NCBI GenBank assembly: GCA_036505275.1
Contig: DASXTS010000159.1
Span: 1-35,163, forward strand
Length of the DNA stretch: 35,163 nucleotides
Reading direction: 5' to 3'
DNA from: DASXTS01 sp036505275
Lineage (GTDB): Bacteria; Actinomycetota; Actinomycetes; Mycobacteriales; Pseudonocardiaceae
In this document: piece after piece, positions 1 to 7,882 of the stretch
Layout: every line of letters starts with the position of its first letter
Position numbering within the stretch: the first letter of the stretch is position 1
Position numbers and translations under genes: made by a program
The notes under the pieces: generated by a model
The model's input: the letters and a program-made list of their open reading frames with translations, nothing else
What the model was told of the DNA's origin: nothing
Database searches by the model: none

Positions 1-90
1 GTGGGCGAGTTCGGCCTGCAGTTGAGCGATCTGCTGGGTCAATTCCCGCATTCGCTCGCCGAGCTGCCGAACCTCCCTCGTCACGCTCAT
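1..90 (-). CDS. Partial coiled-coil protein of unknown function (5' end only)
   Basis: An ATG at 90 opens 30 codons that run off the left edge of the window. The peptide begins MSVTREVRQLGERMRELTQQ and continues with heptad-like spacing of Leu, Ile and Met between Glu, Arg and Gln, as expected for an amphipathic coiled coil. No strong ribosome binding site precedes the ATG, and the same frame stays open upstream of it, so the start is uncertain. It points the same way as the acyltransferase gene but is separated from it by almost 600 bases. I do not recognise the family. In M. tuberculosis the corresponding place holds iscS, and this peptide does not look like the start of a cysteine desulfurase. 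Confidence 0.35.
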   Translation of the reverse strand, partial: MSVTREVRQLGERMRELTQQIAQLQAELAH

Positions 91-666
91 GACGTTACCG
101 CGGTGCACCGACAGTCTCGGGTTGTGCGCCGTGGGTGGGAATACTTGTTTTGCGAAGTTTTGCCGGCGGTGGCGGGACACGCACGCTGCTACGTGCTGCC
201 GCGTCGACGCCCTCCACGGGCATCGACTTGCCACCGGATGAAAGAACCACTCCGGTACGACGCGTCCCGGCTCAACGTCCCCGACCACCCCGAAAACCGC
301 CGGCCGAACACCGAGACCGGAACCCCCACTCCCCTCCCAAGCCAATCCTTGAACGCAAGCTTGCGGGCTCGACGTGCCCAGCCGTGGCGTGGCGACTGAT
401 GGATGAGGGGATCCCGGGTCGCGGTCCAACGTGATCGCCGAAACTGTCGGGTCCGGTTGCATCGCCTGCAACGCCAGCCGACACTTGCGGCGATCAAGGA
501 CCGCGCGGCGCGGGCCAATAAAGCGGTTGGCGCCAAGGGGCCAAGGGCTCGCACCGGCATAACGGTCTGCCGCTGGCGTGCGAGCCCAGTCAGGCCGAGA
601 CCGCAACCGAAGTCAGGCACGAAACCTGCGCCTCACCCCGTTCCCGTCCAAGGCGAAATCCCATAC
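91..666. other. Long stretch without a convincing gene
   Basis: About 575 bases downstream of the minus-strand acyltransferase stop. Short open frames exist on both strands, but their translations are rich in Arg, Pro and Ser and lack conserved-looking motifs, start signals or the strong third-position GC bias of the neighbouring genes. Local composition is visibly lower in GC, with runs such as tacttgttttgcgaagtttt near 143-162. No terminal inverted repeats or transposase motifs were seen. It may be a decayed gene or insertion remnant, or a long intergenic region with the promoter of the gene at 1-90. Confidence 0.4.
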
Positions 667-1608
667 TCAAGCGGCCAAAAACTCACCGTGGCCGGATGCC
701 GGCGCCGCCGCAAGTCCACATGCGGCAGCAACCACACGCTCGGCAGCCAGCGCCAATGCCCGCCGGTCGGCGTAGTCCCGCGGCCGCAAAGCCGGCAATG
801 TCTCGGCCTCGACCACCAGCCCACGCAACCGCGCCGTGCGGCGCAGTGTCACCCATACCGACGACGGCCCGACGTCGGACGCCGTACTGGTCGGTATGCC
901 CCCCGGCAGCAGAAAGCGCAGCGCGACCGGGGCCACCGGCGCGTCCGCGTCGATGGCGGCCTGGAAGGCCGCGGATCGGTAGCGACCGCTGCCGCGGCCG
1001 CACCAGGTGGTTCCCTCCGGAAAAACGGCGACCGCTTCGCCACCGCCCAGGAGTTCCGCCATCCGCTCGACCACGGCGGGCAGGCAGCGGAGCCGCTCGC
1101 GGTCGAGGTAGAGACAGCCGGCCGCGGTGGCGAGCCGGCCGATCAGGAACCAACCGCGCACCTCCCACTTGGCCACCATGCGGCACGGTGTGATGAGGCC
1201 TAGCGCCACGATGTCCTGCCAGGAGGTGTGGTTGGCCACCACCAACGCGCCGCGCGGAATGGCGGGCCCACGCACCGTGAGGCGCAGCCCGACCATTGCC
1301 AGCACCAGGCGGAACCACCACTGCATCGCCAGCGCGCGGCCGCGCCCACCCAACATGGGAAATGCCGCCGCGACGACCGCACCGGCCAGCAGCGTGCCGA
1401 CCACACCGAGCATCCGCAGGCTGGCCCGAACTGCGCCCACCTCCGGCTCGCCCGCCTGACCACCCGAGGGGCCCCAACGCCCGGAGCCACCCCGGCCGGC
1501 GCCCGGCAGACACGACTCGGAGCACGGCGACCATGGCATCCACGGATGCGCCAATGCCGTACCGGCAACCGATCCCGCGCCGTGTGCCTGCGCCGCCGGC
1601 ACAGTCAT
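667..1608 (-). CDS. 1-acyl-sn-glycerol-3-phosphate acyltransferase family (PlsC/OlsA-like)
   Basis: A 313-residue membrane-associated acyltransferase that should transfer a fatty acyl chain to a lysolipid hydroxyl. The PlsC HX4D catalytic box is NHTSWQD (His127 to Asp132) and the substrate-binding box is FPEGTT (about 196-201). A hydrophobic segment at about 66-86 precedes the catalytic domain. The first 60 residues are low-complexity and Gly/Pro-rich, so the true start may be later. The ATG at 1608 overlaps the stop of the upstream N-acyltransferase gene as ATGA, which implies translational coupling. The order N-acyltransferase, O-acyltransferase is that of olsB-olsA ornithine-lipid genes and matches the M. 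tuberculosis Rv3027c-Rv3026c pair. The substrate here is inferred from that pairing only. Its coupled partner is frameshifted, which may reduce its translation. Confidence 0.85.
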   Translation of the reverse strand: MTVPAAQAHGAGSVAGTALAHPWMPWSPCSESCLPGAGRGGSGRWGPSGGQAGEPEVGAVRASLRMLGVVGTLLAGAVVAAAFPMLGGRGRALAMQWWFRLVLAMVGLRLTVRGPAIPRGALVVANHTSWQDIVALGLITPCRMVAKWEVRGWFLIGRLATAAGCLYLDRERLRCLPAVVERMAELLGGGEAVAVFPEGTTWCGRGSGRYRSAAFQAAIDADAPVAPVALRFLLPGGIPTSTASDVGPSSVWVTLRRTARLRGLVVEAETLPALRPRDYADRRALALAAERVVAAACGLAAAPASGHGEFLAA

Positions 1609-2413
1609 GGCCGTTCGCCGAGGAAGAATCGCAGGTAGCGGGTGTCCAGCCTGGCCATGGAGAGCAGCACGAACAGGTCTGCCACGCCGAAGTCGGCGTC
1701 GAGGGCCGGCTCGCCGCACACCCAGGCGCCGAGGCGCAGATAGCCGCGCAGCAGCGGCGGCAACAGCTGCCGCGAGCCGGAACCAGCCCCCGAGCCAGGG
1801 CCCGACCGCGGCACCGAGGCGTGGTCGGCCGGCGCCCACGGCACCCACGGCCGGACCCGGTACCGCGCCGGCGACAGGTGGTTGGTAGCGACAACATGCC
1901 AGGTGCCACGGGCCTGCGCACCGCCGTCGGCCATTGGCACCGAGGCGCAGCCGGCGAGCCAATGGTGCCCGGACAACAGCATGTATCGCGCAATGCCGGC
2001 CCACCTGAGGCTCATTCACCGCTCCGGTGCGGTGCGCCGGATGCACGCAGGACCGCCCGGCCTCCACCAGCGAGGGCCGAAGTCCGGTCAGCGCCGACAG
2101 GTCGAACTCGCCGTCGGAGTACAACCGGCCGACCGGGACGGCGCGCTCCGGCGGAAGCATGCGGTAACAGCCGACGATCTCGCCGGTGCGGTCCTCGCGA
2201 ACCACCAAGGTGGTCGCACAGCTCGTCGAACTCGTCAGCGTCGAGGCCAGGCGCCGCGCCGTGGCCGGCCAGCCGCGCACCGAACTCGACGGTGAACACC
2301 AGGTAGCGCAGCCGTTGGGCAGCCTGTACCTCGGCCGGCTCCCTGGCAACCGACAGCGAGTAACGGGCCTGCGCGTCGGGGACGGTGGATGCCAGCGGTT
2401 GCCGAAGCGTCAT
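1605..2413 (-). pseudogene. GNAT N-acyltransferase (OlsB-like, ornithine-lipid type), disrupted by two frameshifts
   Basis: The conserved protein is spread over three frames. Codons from the ATG at 2413 encode a normal N-terminus through DADEFDELCDHL. The reading then continues one frame over with VVREDRTGEIVGCYRMLPPE and ends near CVHPAHRTGAV. The third frame carries LRWAGIARYMLLSGHHWLAG and the true C-terminus GERP. The shifts fall at 2207-2208 (ccAAgg) and 2015-2016 (caTTca). Dropping one base at each restores a 268-residue frame ending in the ATGA overlap with the acyltransferase. The family acylates the alpha-amine of ornithine or a related amine with a 3-hydroxyacyl-ACP. Both lesions are single extra bases, so this is either a recent pseudogene or two assembly indels. 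The intact downstream gene and well-kept codons favour a very recent event or sequence error. Confidence 0.75.
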
Positions 2414-2491
2414 GGCCTCGGTCTACCGGCCGGACCAACCGCGAGGGATGTGATGCGGTGACGTGCCGGTGGCGGGTTCGTGAATCCCTGG

Positions 2492-3451
2492 TCAGCCCCG
2501 ACGCTTGCTAATTTCCTCGGTCAACTGCGGCGCCACCTTGAACAGGTCACCGATCACCCCGAAGTCCGCGATCTCGAAGATCGGCGCCTCGCCGTCCTTG
2601 TTGACCGCGATGATGGTCTTCGATGTCTGCATGCCGGCCCGGTGCTGGATGGCACCCGAAATCCCGAGCGCGATGTACAGCTGGGGCGACACGGTCTTGC
2701 CCGTCTGACCGACCTGGAACTGATGTGGGTAGTAGCCGGAATCGACGGCGGCCCTGGACGCGCCGACCGCGGCGTGCAGGCTGTCCGCCAGCGCCTCGAC
2801 CACCGCGAAGTTGTCGGCCGACCCCACCCCTCGGCCCCCGGACACGACGACGCTGGCCTCGGTCAGCTCTGGCCGGTCGCCGCCGGTCACCGGCTGCACA
2901 TCGGTGATCCGGCCGGCCTTGGTGGCGTCGACGGCCGGCACCTCGACAGTCTCCTCGACGGCGGCACCATCGGCCTGCTCGGCCTCGATCCCGCCGAGCC
3001 GCACGGTGATCACCGGAGTGCCCTTCGCGACCTTGGACTTGACCACGAAGGCGCCGCCGAACACCGACTGGGTGCAGACGCCGTCGCCGTCCAGCCCGAT
3101 CACGTCGGAGATCAGCCCGGAGCCGGTCCGCACCGCGAGCCTGCCGGCGATCTCCTTGCCATCCGCGGACGCGGCGATCAGCACGGCCGCCGGCGCGACC
3201 CGCGACACGAGCGAGGCGAGCACGTCCACGGACGGCTTGGTCAGGTAGTTCGCCGCGTCCTCCGACTCGGCGACGTAGATCTTGGCTGCGCCGTAGCGGG
3301 CCAGCGCGTCCTTCGCCTTGGCGGCGCTGCCGGGGGCGCCGACCACGACGGCCGACGGCTCGCCGAGCGCCCTGGCCGCGGTGAGCAGCTCGTGGGTGAC
3401 CTTCTTGACCTCACCGGCGGCGAAGTCGACGAGGACCAGAACCTCGGACAT
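2492..3451 (-). CDS. etfA: Electron transfer flavoprotein alpha subunit
   Basis: A 319-residue EtfA (FixB). With EtfB it forms the FAD/AMP heterodimer that takes electrons from acyl-CoA dehydrogenases and passes them to the quinone pool. The N-terminal alpha/beta domain begins MSEVLVLVDFAAGEVKK. The C-terminal FAD-binding domain has the family signature around SGAIQHRAGMQTSKTIIAVN, followed by PIFEIADFGVIGDLF. I chose the ATG at 3451. A GTG at 3463 is also open, but the purine stretch AGAGGAA lies too close to it and sits about 13 bases before the ATG. It lies 36 bases after etfB in one operon, and the acyltransferase pair follows 78 bases later. Length is normal and I see no anomalies. Confidence 0.97.
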   Translation of the reverse strand: MSEVLVLVDFAAGEVKKVTHELLTAARALGEPSAVVVGAPGSAAKAKDALARYGAAKIYVAESEDAANYLTKPSVDVLASLVSRVAPAAVLIAASADGKEIAGRLAVRTGSGLISDVIGLDGDGVCTQSVFGGAFVVKSKVAKGTPVITVRLGGIEAEQADGAAVEETVEVPAVDATKAGRITDVQPVTGGDRPELTEASVVVSGGRGVGSADNFAVVEALADSLHAAVGASRAAVDSGYYPHQFQVGQTGKTVSPQLYIALGISGAIQHRAGMQTSKTIIAVNKDGEAPIFEIADFGVIGDLFKVAPQLTEEISKRRG

Positions 3452-3487
3452 GGTTGGCGGCACTTCCTCTCGAGGCGCGTGGCTGGT

Positions 3488-4270
3488 TCAGATGAGCTTC
3501 TGGGCGACCAGGTACTCGGCGATCCGGATGCCGCCGCTGCCGTCGTCCTCGACCTTCTGGCCGGCGCTGCGCGGTGGGCGGGGCGCGGCCTCGAGCACCG
3601 TCGAGAGCGCATTGGCCAGCCCCACCTCGGCGGCGTTGATGCCGGCGTCGGCCAGGCTCAGCGTGTTCACCGGCTTCTTCTTCGCCGCCATGATGCCCTT
3701 GAAGGACGGGTAGCGCGGCTCGTTGATCTTCTCGTTGACGCTCACCACGGCCGGCATTGACCCGGTGACGGTGCTGATGCCGTCGTCGGTCTCGCGCTCG
3801 ATGGTGATGGTGCTGCCGTCGGTCTGCAGCGCGCGGGCCCTGGTGAGCTGCGGGAGGTCCAGCAGCTCGGCGAGCATGGCCGGCACCGCGCCGCTGCTGC
3901 CGTCGGTCGACTCGTCGCCGGCGATGATCAGGTCGAACTGGCCGACCGTGCCTATCACCTGGGCCAGTACTCGGGCGGTCTGCACCGCGCAAGAGCCGTG
4001 CAGCGCGTCGTCGGTCAGGTGGACCGCCTTGTCCGCGCCCATGGACAGGGCCTTGCGGATCGCCTCCGTGGCCCGCTGCGGGCCCATGCAGACCACGGTG
4101 ACCTCACCGCCGTGCGCCTCCTTGAGCTGCAGCGCGGCCTCAACGGCGCGCTCGTTGATCTCGTCCAGCACGGCGTCCGCCGAATCGCGGTCGAGGGTGG
4201 AGTCGCTCGCGGACAGCTTGCGCTCCGAGTAGGTGTCGGGCACCTGCTTGATCAGAACGACGATGTTCAT
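3488..4270 (-). CDS. etfB: Electron transfer flavoprotein beta subunit
   Basis: A 260-residue EtfB (FixA), the AMP-binding partner of EtfA. It starts MNIVVLIKQVPDTYSERKL, a typical EtfB N-terminus. A central stretch (VCMGPQRATEAIRKALSMGA) and the segment GDESTDGSSGAVPAMLAELL match the nucleotide-binding parts of the family. The ATG at 4270 is preceded by a clear AGGAGGT 11 bases upstream. A longer open frame to 4306 lacks family homology and a ribosome binding site. It is the first gene of the etfB-etfA-N-acyltransferase-acyltransferase unit. A candidate promoter lies at 4310-4338, and a terminator-like hairpin separates it from the ABC transporter operon that reads toward it. Confidence 0.97.
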   Translation of the reverse strand: MNIVVLIKQVPDTYSERKLSASDSTLDRDSADAVLDEINERAVEAALQLKEAHGGEVTVVCMGPQRATEAIRKALSMGADKAVHLTDDALHGSCAVQTARVLAQVIGTVGQFDLIIAGDESTDGSSGAVPAMLAELLDLPQLTRARALQTDGSTITIERETDDGISTVTGSMPAVVSVNEKINEPRYPSFKGIMAAKKKPVNTLSLADAGINAAEVGLANALSTVLEAAPRPPRSAGQKVEDDGSGGIRIAEYLVAQKLI

Positions 4271-4309
4271 TGCCCGGTTCGACCTCCTGGGTTCGGCACT
4301 CGACAAGCA

Positions 4310-4338
4310 GTTTTAACCTGGCCGTACGTTAGGTGCAA
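4310..4338 (-). promoter_or_regulatory. Candidate sigma-70-type promoter of the etfBA operon
   Basis: On the minus strand TTGCAC (4338-4333) and TAAAAC (4315-4310) are separated by 17 bases. This would place the transcription start about 33 bases before the etfB ATG and leave room for its AGGAGGT site. It lies in the only AT-rich patch of this intergenic region. The assignment rests on spacing and hexamer similarity alone. Confidence 0.4.
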
Positions 4339-4379
4339 ACTCCAGCAAACCGCCCCCGGGGTGACCCTCGGCACAGCCC

Positions 4380-4422
4380 GTGAGTGGTGAACGGTGTTCC
4401 AACACCATTTACCACTCACGAC
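4380..4422 (-). repeat. Terminator-like hairpin repeat, copy 1 (after sugar ABC permease)
   Basis: Two 19-base arms (4380-4398 and 4401-4419) pair over 17 positions plus one wobble, with a 2-base loop; minus-strand arm GTGAGTGGTAAATGGTGTT. The 25 bases at 4398-4422 recur exactly at 17754-17778. This copy lies 28 bases past the stop codon of the minus-strand ABC permease and before the etfB promoter. That position fits a transcription terminator or 3'-end stabiliser without a U-tract. The short extra hairpin cctgtacacagg at 4422-4433 sits between the stop codon and this repeat. Confidence 0.7.
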
Positions 4423-4449
4423 CTGTACACAGGTGGGCTGAGGCCGTGC

Positions 4450-5718
4450 CTAGGCTCGGCCGTGGGCCGCCCGCCCGCGCCTGGCCAGCGCGTCCACCAC
4501 CACCGCGGCCAGCAGCACCGCCCCGGTGATCATGAACTTGATGTCGGAGGAGAGCCCGAGCAGGTCCATTCCGTTGGCGATGGAGCCGATCACCAGCATG
4601 CCGAGCAGCGCCGAATAGGTGGTGCCGCGGCCGCCGAACAGGCTGGTGCCGCCGATGACCGCGGCCGCGATGGCGAACAGCAGGGTGTCGCTACCGCCTG
4701 AGGACTGGCTGGCCGCCAGCCCGCGTGACGCGGCCAGGATGCCCCCGCAGGCGGCCGTCGTCGAGCACAGCGCGAACACGCTGACCCTGATCACCGCGAC
4801 GTTGATGCCGGCGCGGCGGGCCGCCTCGACATTGCCGCCGACCGCGAAGATGTGCCGGCCGTACCGGGTGCGCCTGGTGATCCAGTCGAACAGGATGACG
4901 AACCCAACGAAGATCAGCAGCGACAGCGGCGTCCCCCGGTCGCTGTTCAGCACGACCACCAGGATCAGCAGCAGCACCAGGAGCCCGGCCGAGCGCAGCA
5001 GCAGGTCGCTCGTCGGGTTGACGATGAGCCCGGCGGCGGCGCGGCGCCGCCGATCGTTGAGCGCGGCCAGGAAGTACGCGCCGACCGCGACCAGCGCGAG
5101 GGCGTAGCCGACCCAGAGGTAGGCGAAGAACGTGTTGGCCAGGTTGGACACGCCCTTGCCGAACGGGAAGTTGATCGTGCCGGTGTTGCCGAGGACGGAG
5201 AGCTGCAATCCCTGCCAGCCGATCAACCCGGCCAGCGTGACCACGAACGACGGCACCCCGAACTGGCTGAACACCAAGCCCTGGAACAGCCCGATGAGCG
5301 TGCCGACGAGAATCGCCGCCAGGATCGCGGGCAGCACGGGCCAGCCCTGCTTGACGTTGAGCACGGCCAGCACGCAGGCGCACAGGCCGCTCACCGAGCC
5401 GACCGAGAGGTCGATCTCGCCGAGCAGCAGCACCAGCACGATACCGACCGAGATGGTGCCGATGGCCGCGATCTGCAGCATCAGGTTGGTCAGGTTCTGC
5501 GCGGACAGGAACCGCGGCTCCTGTGTGTAGAACACCGTCCAGATGACGAGCAGGCCGATGATGACGGGCAGCGCGCCCAACTCGCCGCCGCGTACCCGGC
5601 GCCGGAACAGCTCCCAGTAGCCGGCAATGCCGCGCTCGCGCACCAGCAGCCGTGGGTCGACGAGGTCCTCCGGTATTGCCGTCCCGGCCTCGGGCGCGGT
5701 ATCCGGCGCGGCGGTCAT
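4450..5718 (-). CDS. Sugar ABC transporter permease (ribose/xylose type)
   Basis: A 422-residue inner-membrane permease of the BPD_transp_2 (RbsC/XylH) family. Multiple hydrophobic segments run from about residue 48 to the C-terminus. The family signature GEIDLSVGSVSGL sits near residue 100, and a conserved cytoplasmic segment TRYGRHIFAVGGNVEAARRA lies near 290. The N-terminal 35 residues are soluble and acidic. The length is that of XylH-type permeases rather than the shorter RbsC (about 320). It is the last gene of a binding protein-ATPase-permease operon, and its start overlaps the ATPase stop as ATGA. A hairpin repeat follows its stop. The sugar cannot be fixed from sequence alone; pentoses such as xylose are the best guess. 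Confidence 0.93.
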   Translation of the reverse strand: MTAAPDTAPEAGTAIPEDLVDPRLLVRERGIAGYWELFRRRVRGGELGALPVIIGLLVIWTVFYTQEPRFLSAQNLTNLMLQIAAIGTISVGIVLVLLLGEIDLSVGSVSGLCACVLAVLNVKQGWPVLPAILAAILVGTLIGLFQGLVFSQFGVPSFVVTLAGLIGWQGLQLSVLGNTGTINFPFGKGVSNLANTFFAYLWVGYALALVAVGAYFLAALNDRRRRAAAGLIVNPTSDLLLRSAGLLVLLLILVVVLNSDRGTPLSLLIFVGFVILFDWITRRTRYGRHIFAVGGNVEAARRAGINVAVIRVSVFALCSTTAACGGILAASRGLAASQSSGGSDTLLFAIAAAVIGGTSLFGGRGTTYSALLGMLVIGSIANGMDLLGLSSDIKFMITGAVLLAAVVVDALARRGRAAHGRA

Positions 5719-6524
5719 CTGGCGCTCCTCCCGACCTCCCGGGCTCCCGTGATGGCAGCCACGAGCTCCTCCTGCGTCGCCTCGCCGACGCGGAATTCAC
5801 CGGCGTTGCGGCCCAGCCGCAGCACCACGATCCGGTCGGCCACCTCGTTGACGTCCGCCAGGTTGTGACTGATCACGATGACCGCGAGGCCACGCTCGCG
5901 CAGCCGTTTGATCAGGTCGAGCACCTGGGCGGTCTGCGCGACGCCGAGCGCCGCGGTCGGCTCGTCGAGGATCACCAGCTTCGGCTCGCCGATCAGCGAG
6001 CGGGAGATCGCCACCGTCTGCCGCTGGCCACCGGAGAGCGAGGCGACCGGGATACGCACGCTGGGGATCTTCGCGGCGAGGCTCCTGAGCAGCTCGCTGG
6101 ACCGGCGTTCCATATCGATCTCGTCAAGGGCCGCGCCGCGCCGGCCCTCCCGCCCGAGAAACAGGTTCGCCACTACGTCCAGGTTGTCGCACAGCGCGAG
6201 GTCCTGGTACACGGTCGCGATGCCCAGCACCTGGGAGTCGTGCGGCCGGGCGATGACCACCTTCTCGCCGTCGAAGCTGATCACTCCGTCGTCGGCCGGG
6301 CCGGCCCCGGAGATCGTCTTGATCAGCGTGGACTTGCCGGCGCCGTTGTCCCCGACCAGGGCGACGACCTCGCGCAGGCTGACCGAGAAGTCGACGTCGG
6401 TCAACGCCTGCACCGCGCCGAACCGCTTGGAGATGCCCACCATCTCCAAGAGCGGACCGTCGGGCGGCGGGGCGGGGGCCGCGCCGGCCCGGTCGGGGAC
6501 TGCGTCGGATGTGGGCCCGGTCAT
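5715..6524 (-). CDS. Sugar ABC transporter ATP-binding protein (single-domain, XylG/RbsA-like)
   Basis: A 269-residue ATPase that energises the permease at 4450-5718. It contains a Walker A GDNGAGKST, a Q-loop in VYQDLALCDNL, signature LSGGQRQ, a Walker B LVILDEPTAAL and the H-loop His in VISHNLADV. Most pentose importers of this class use a fused two-domain ATPase of about 500 residues. This one has a single nucleotide-binding domain and must act as a homodimer, as is common in actinobacterial FrcA-like systems. The first 25 residues are Pro/Ala-rich. Its ATG overlaps the stop of the binding-protein gene (6521-6524) and its stop overlaps the permease start, so the three genes are translationally coupled. 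Confidence 0.94.
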   Translation of the reverse strand: MTGPTSDAVPDRAGAAPAPPPDGPLLEMVGISKRFGAVQALTDVDFSVSLREVVALVGDNGAGKSTLIKTISGAGPADDGVISFDGEKVVIARPHDSQVLGIATVYQDLALCDNLDVVANLFLGREGRRGAALDEIDMERRSSELLRSLAAKIPSVRIPVASLSGGQRQTVAISRSLIGEPKLVILDEPTAALGVAQTAQVLDLIKRLRERGLAVIVISHNLADVNEVADRIVVLRLGRNAGEFRVGEATQEELVAAITGAREVGRSAR

Positions 6525-7642
6525 GAAATGCCGGCCTGGGTGCAGGCCTGGGCGTACGCGCCAGTGCAGATGTCGGATGCCTTGTGGAACCCGTCCTTGA
6601 TGACGGTGTCCTTGACGTTGTCCTTGGTCACCACGACCGGCGTGAGCAGCGCCGACGGCACGTCCTTGGTGTCGTTCTTGACAGTACTCTGCGGCGCGGT
6701 GACGCCGTCGAAGGCCGACTTGCCCGTGAGCAGGTTGTAGGCGATCTGCGCGGTCAGCTCGGCCTCCGGCTTGATCGCCTTGTAGATGGTCATGTACTGC
6801 TCGCCGGCCAGGATCCGCTGGATCGCAGCCAACTCGGCGTCCTGCCCGGTCACCGGCGGCAGCGGGCTGAAGCCGGCGCCTTTCATGGCCGCGATCGCGC
6901 CGCCGGCGGTGCCGTCGTTGGCCGCGTAGACGCCGACGATGCTGTCCTTACCCAGCGCGGTGATGGCCTGCTCCATCTCGCGCTGCGCGTTGTCCGGGCT
7001 CCACTGCGGCGTGTCGTACTCCTTGCCGACGGTGACCTTGCCGTCCAGCACGCTGTGCGCGCCCTTCTTGAACAACGAGGCGTTGTTGTCGGTGGGGTCG
7101 CCGTTGATCCACACCACGTTGCCGGTCTTGGCCTTGTCGCCGAGGGCCTTGAGCAGCGCCTCGCCCTGCAGCTTGCCGACCCGCTCGTTGTCGAAGGAGA
7201 CGTACGCGTCCACCGGCCCCTGGGTGAGCCGGTCGTAGGACACCACCTTGACGCCCTGCTGGGCGGCCTTCGCCACGATGCTCGCGGCAGCCTTGCCGTC
7301 GACCGGGTCGAGCACCATCACCTTGACGCCCTTGGTCAGCGCCGCCTCGGCCTGCTGCTGCTGCTTGGCCGAGTCCTGGGAAGCGTTGGAGTAGAGGATC
7401 TCGCAGCCGGAGCAGAGCTGCTTGAACTTGGCCTCGAAGTACGGCCGGTCGGCCGCTTCGTAACGGGCGGTCTTCGTCTCCGGGAGCAGCAACGCGATCT
7501 TGCCGGTTTCGGCACCGGCCGTGCCACCGCCACCGGCCGTGCCGCCGCCACCGCTCTCGCCCGCTTTGCCGCAGCCGGTCAACGCGATGGCCAGCACCAG
7601 CGAGCCGGCCGCGAGCCCCACGCCGAACCGCCGTACGTTCAT
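6521..7642 (-). CDS. Sugar ABC transporter substrate-binding lipoprotein
   Basis: A 373-residue periplasmic-binding-protein-like lipoprotein (XylF/ChvE type). The signal peptide has a basic start (MNVRRF), a hydrophobic core, and a lipobox LTGC with lipidated Cys24. A Gly-rich linker (about 30-45) leads into the sugar-binding fold with motifs MVLDPVDGKAAASIV, YVSFDNERVGKLQGEAL and GVYAANDGTAGGA. The lipid anchor fits a monoderm cell envelope. The ATG at 7642 has GGAGGA 4 bases upstream; an in-frame TTG at 7654 lies upstream of that site and is rejected. It is the first gene of the three-gene importer. In the M. tuberculosis-like order, etfB is followed directly by the methyltransferase, so this operon looks inserted. 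Confidence 0.94.
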   Translation of the reverse strand: MNVRRFGVGLAAGSLVLAIALTGCGKAGESGGGGTAGGGGTAGAETGKIALLLPETKTARYEAADRPYFEAKFKQLCSGCEILYSNASQDSAKQQQQAEAALTKGVKVMVLDPVDGKAAASIVAKAAQQGVKVVSYDRLTQGPVDAYVSFDNERVGKLQGEALLKALGDKAKTGNVVWINGDPTDNNASLFKKGAHSVLDGKVTVGKEYDTPQWSPDNAQREMEQAITALGKDSIVGVYAANDGTAGGAIAAMKGAGFSPLPPVTGQDAELAAIQRILAGEQYMTIYKAIKPEAELTAQIAYNLLTGKSAFDGVTAPQSTVKNDTKDVPSALLTPVVVTKDNVKDTVIKDGFHKASDICTGAYAQACTQAGIS

Positions 7643-7767
7643 GGATTCCTCCAAGGGAAGGCCTGGGATCGATTGCTGGCAGTCAACTCGCGACTGATCG
7701 TTACGTCAATGACCTCGTGCCGGCGCGCCAGTGACGCCCGCAAACATGCTGGTACGGGGCGAACTGG

Positions 7768-7797
7768 GGTATATAACAGGTCACATTGGGATATACC
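7768..7797. promoter_or_regulatory. Inverted repeat in the divergent promoter region
   Basis: GGTATAT (7768-7774) and ATATACC (7791-7797) form a 7-base inverted repeat with a 16-base spacer in the 240-base gap between the sugar transporter operon (minus) and the methyltransferase operon (plus). The half-sites also look like a tandem pair, ctggggtatata and ttgggatatacc. TATAAC at 7772-7777 could act as a plus-strand -10. The AT-rich patch stands out in a 72% GC background. It may be an operator for a sugar-responsive regulator, but no regulator gene is adjacent. Confidence 0.35.
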
Positions 7798-7882
7798 TGG
7801 GTGCCGTGAAGCATTTGGTCGATCTCGACGAAGCCGCGCCGGCGGCCGGCCGGGACGCCGCCGGTCACGATCGAGCGCGGGA

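Noticed and set aside
189..620. 143-codon minus-strand frame as a gene
   Set aside because: Arg/Ser/Trp-rich translation without motifs, no ribosome binding site and inconsistent third-position GC.
2190..2215. Programmed +1 frameshift at CTT in the N-acyltransferase gene
   Set aside because: No in-frame stop or upstream stimulatory sequence follows the CTT codon, and a second independent frameshift at 2015 is needed as well.
4380..4422. Insertion-sequence end
   Set aside because: No transposase gene lies between or beside the two copies, and both copies have the same orientation and position relative to stop codons.
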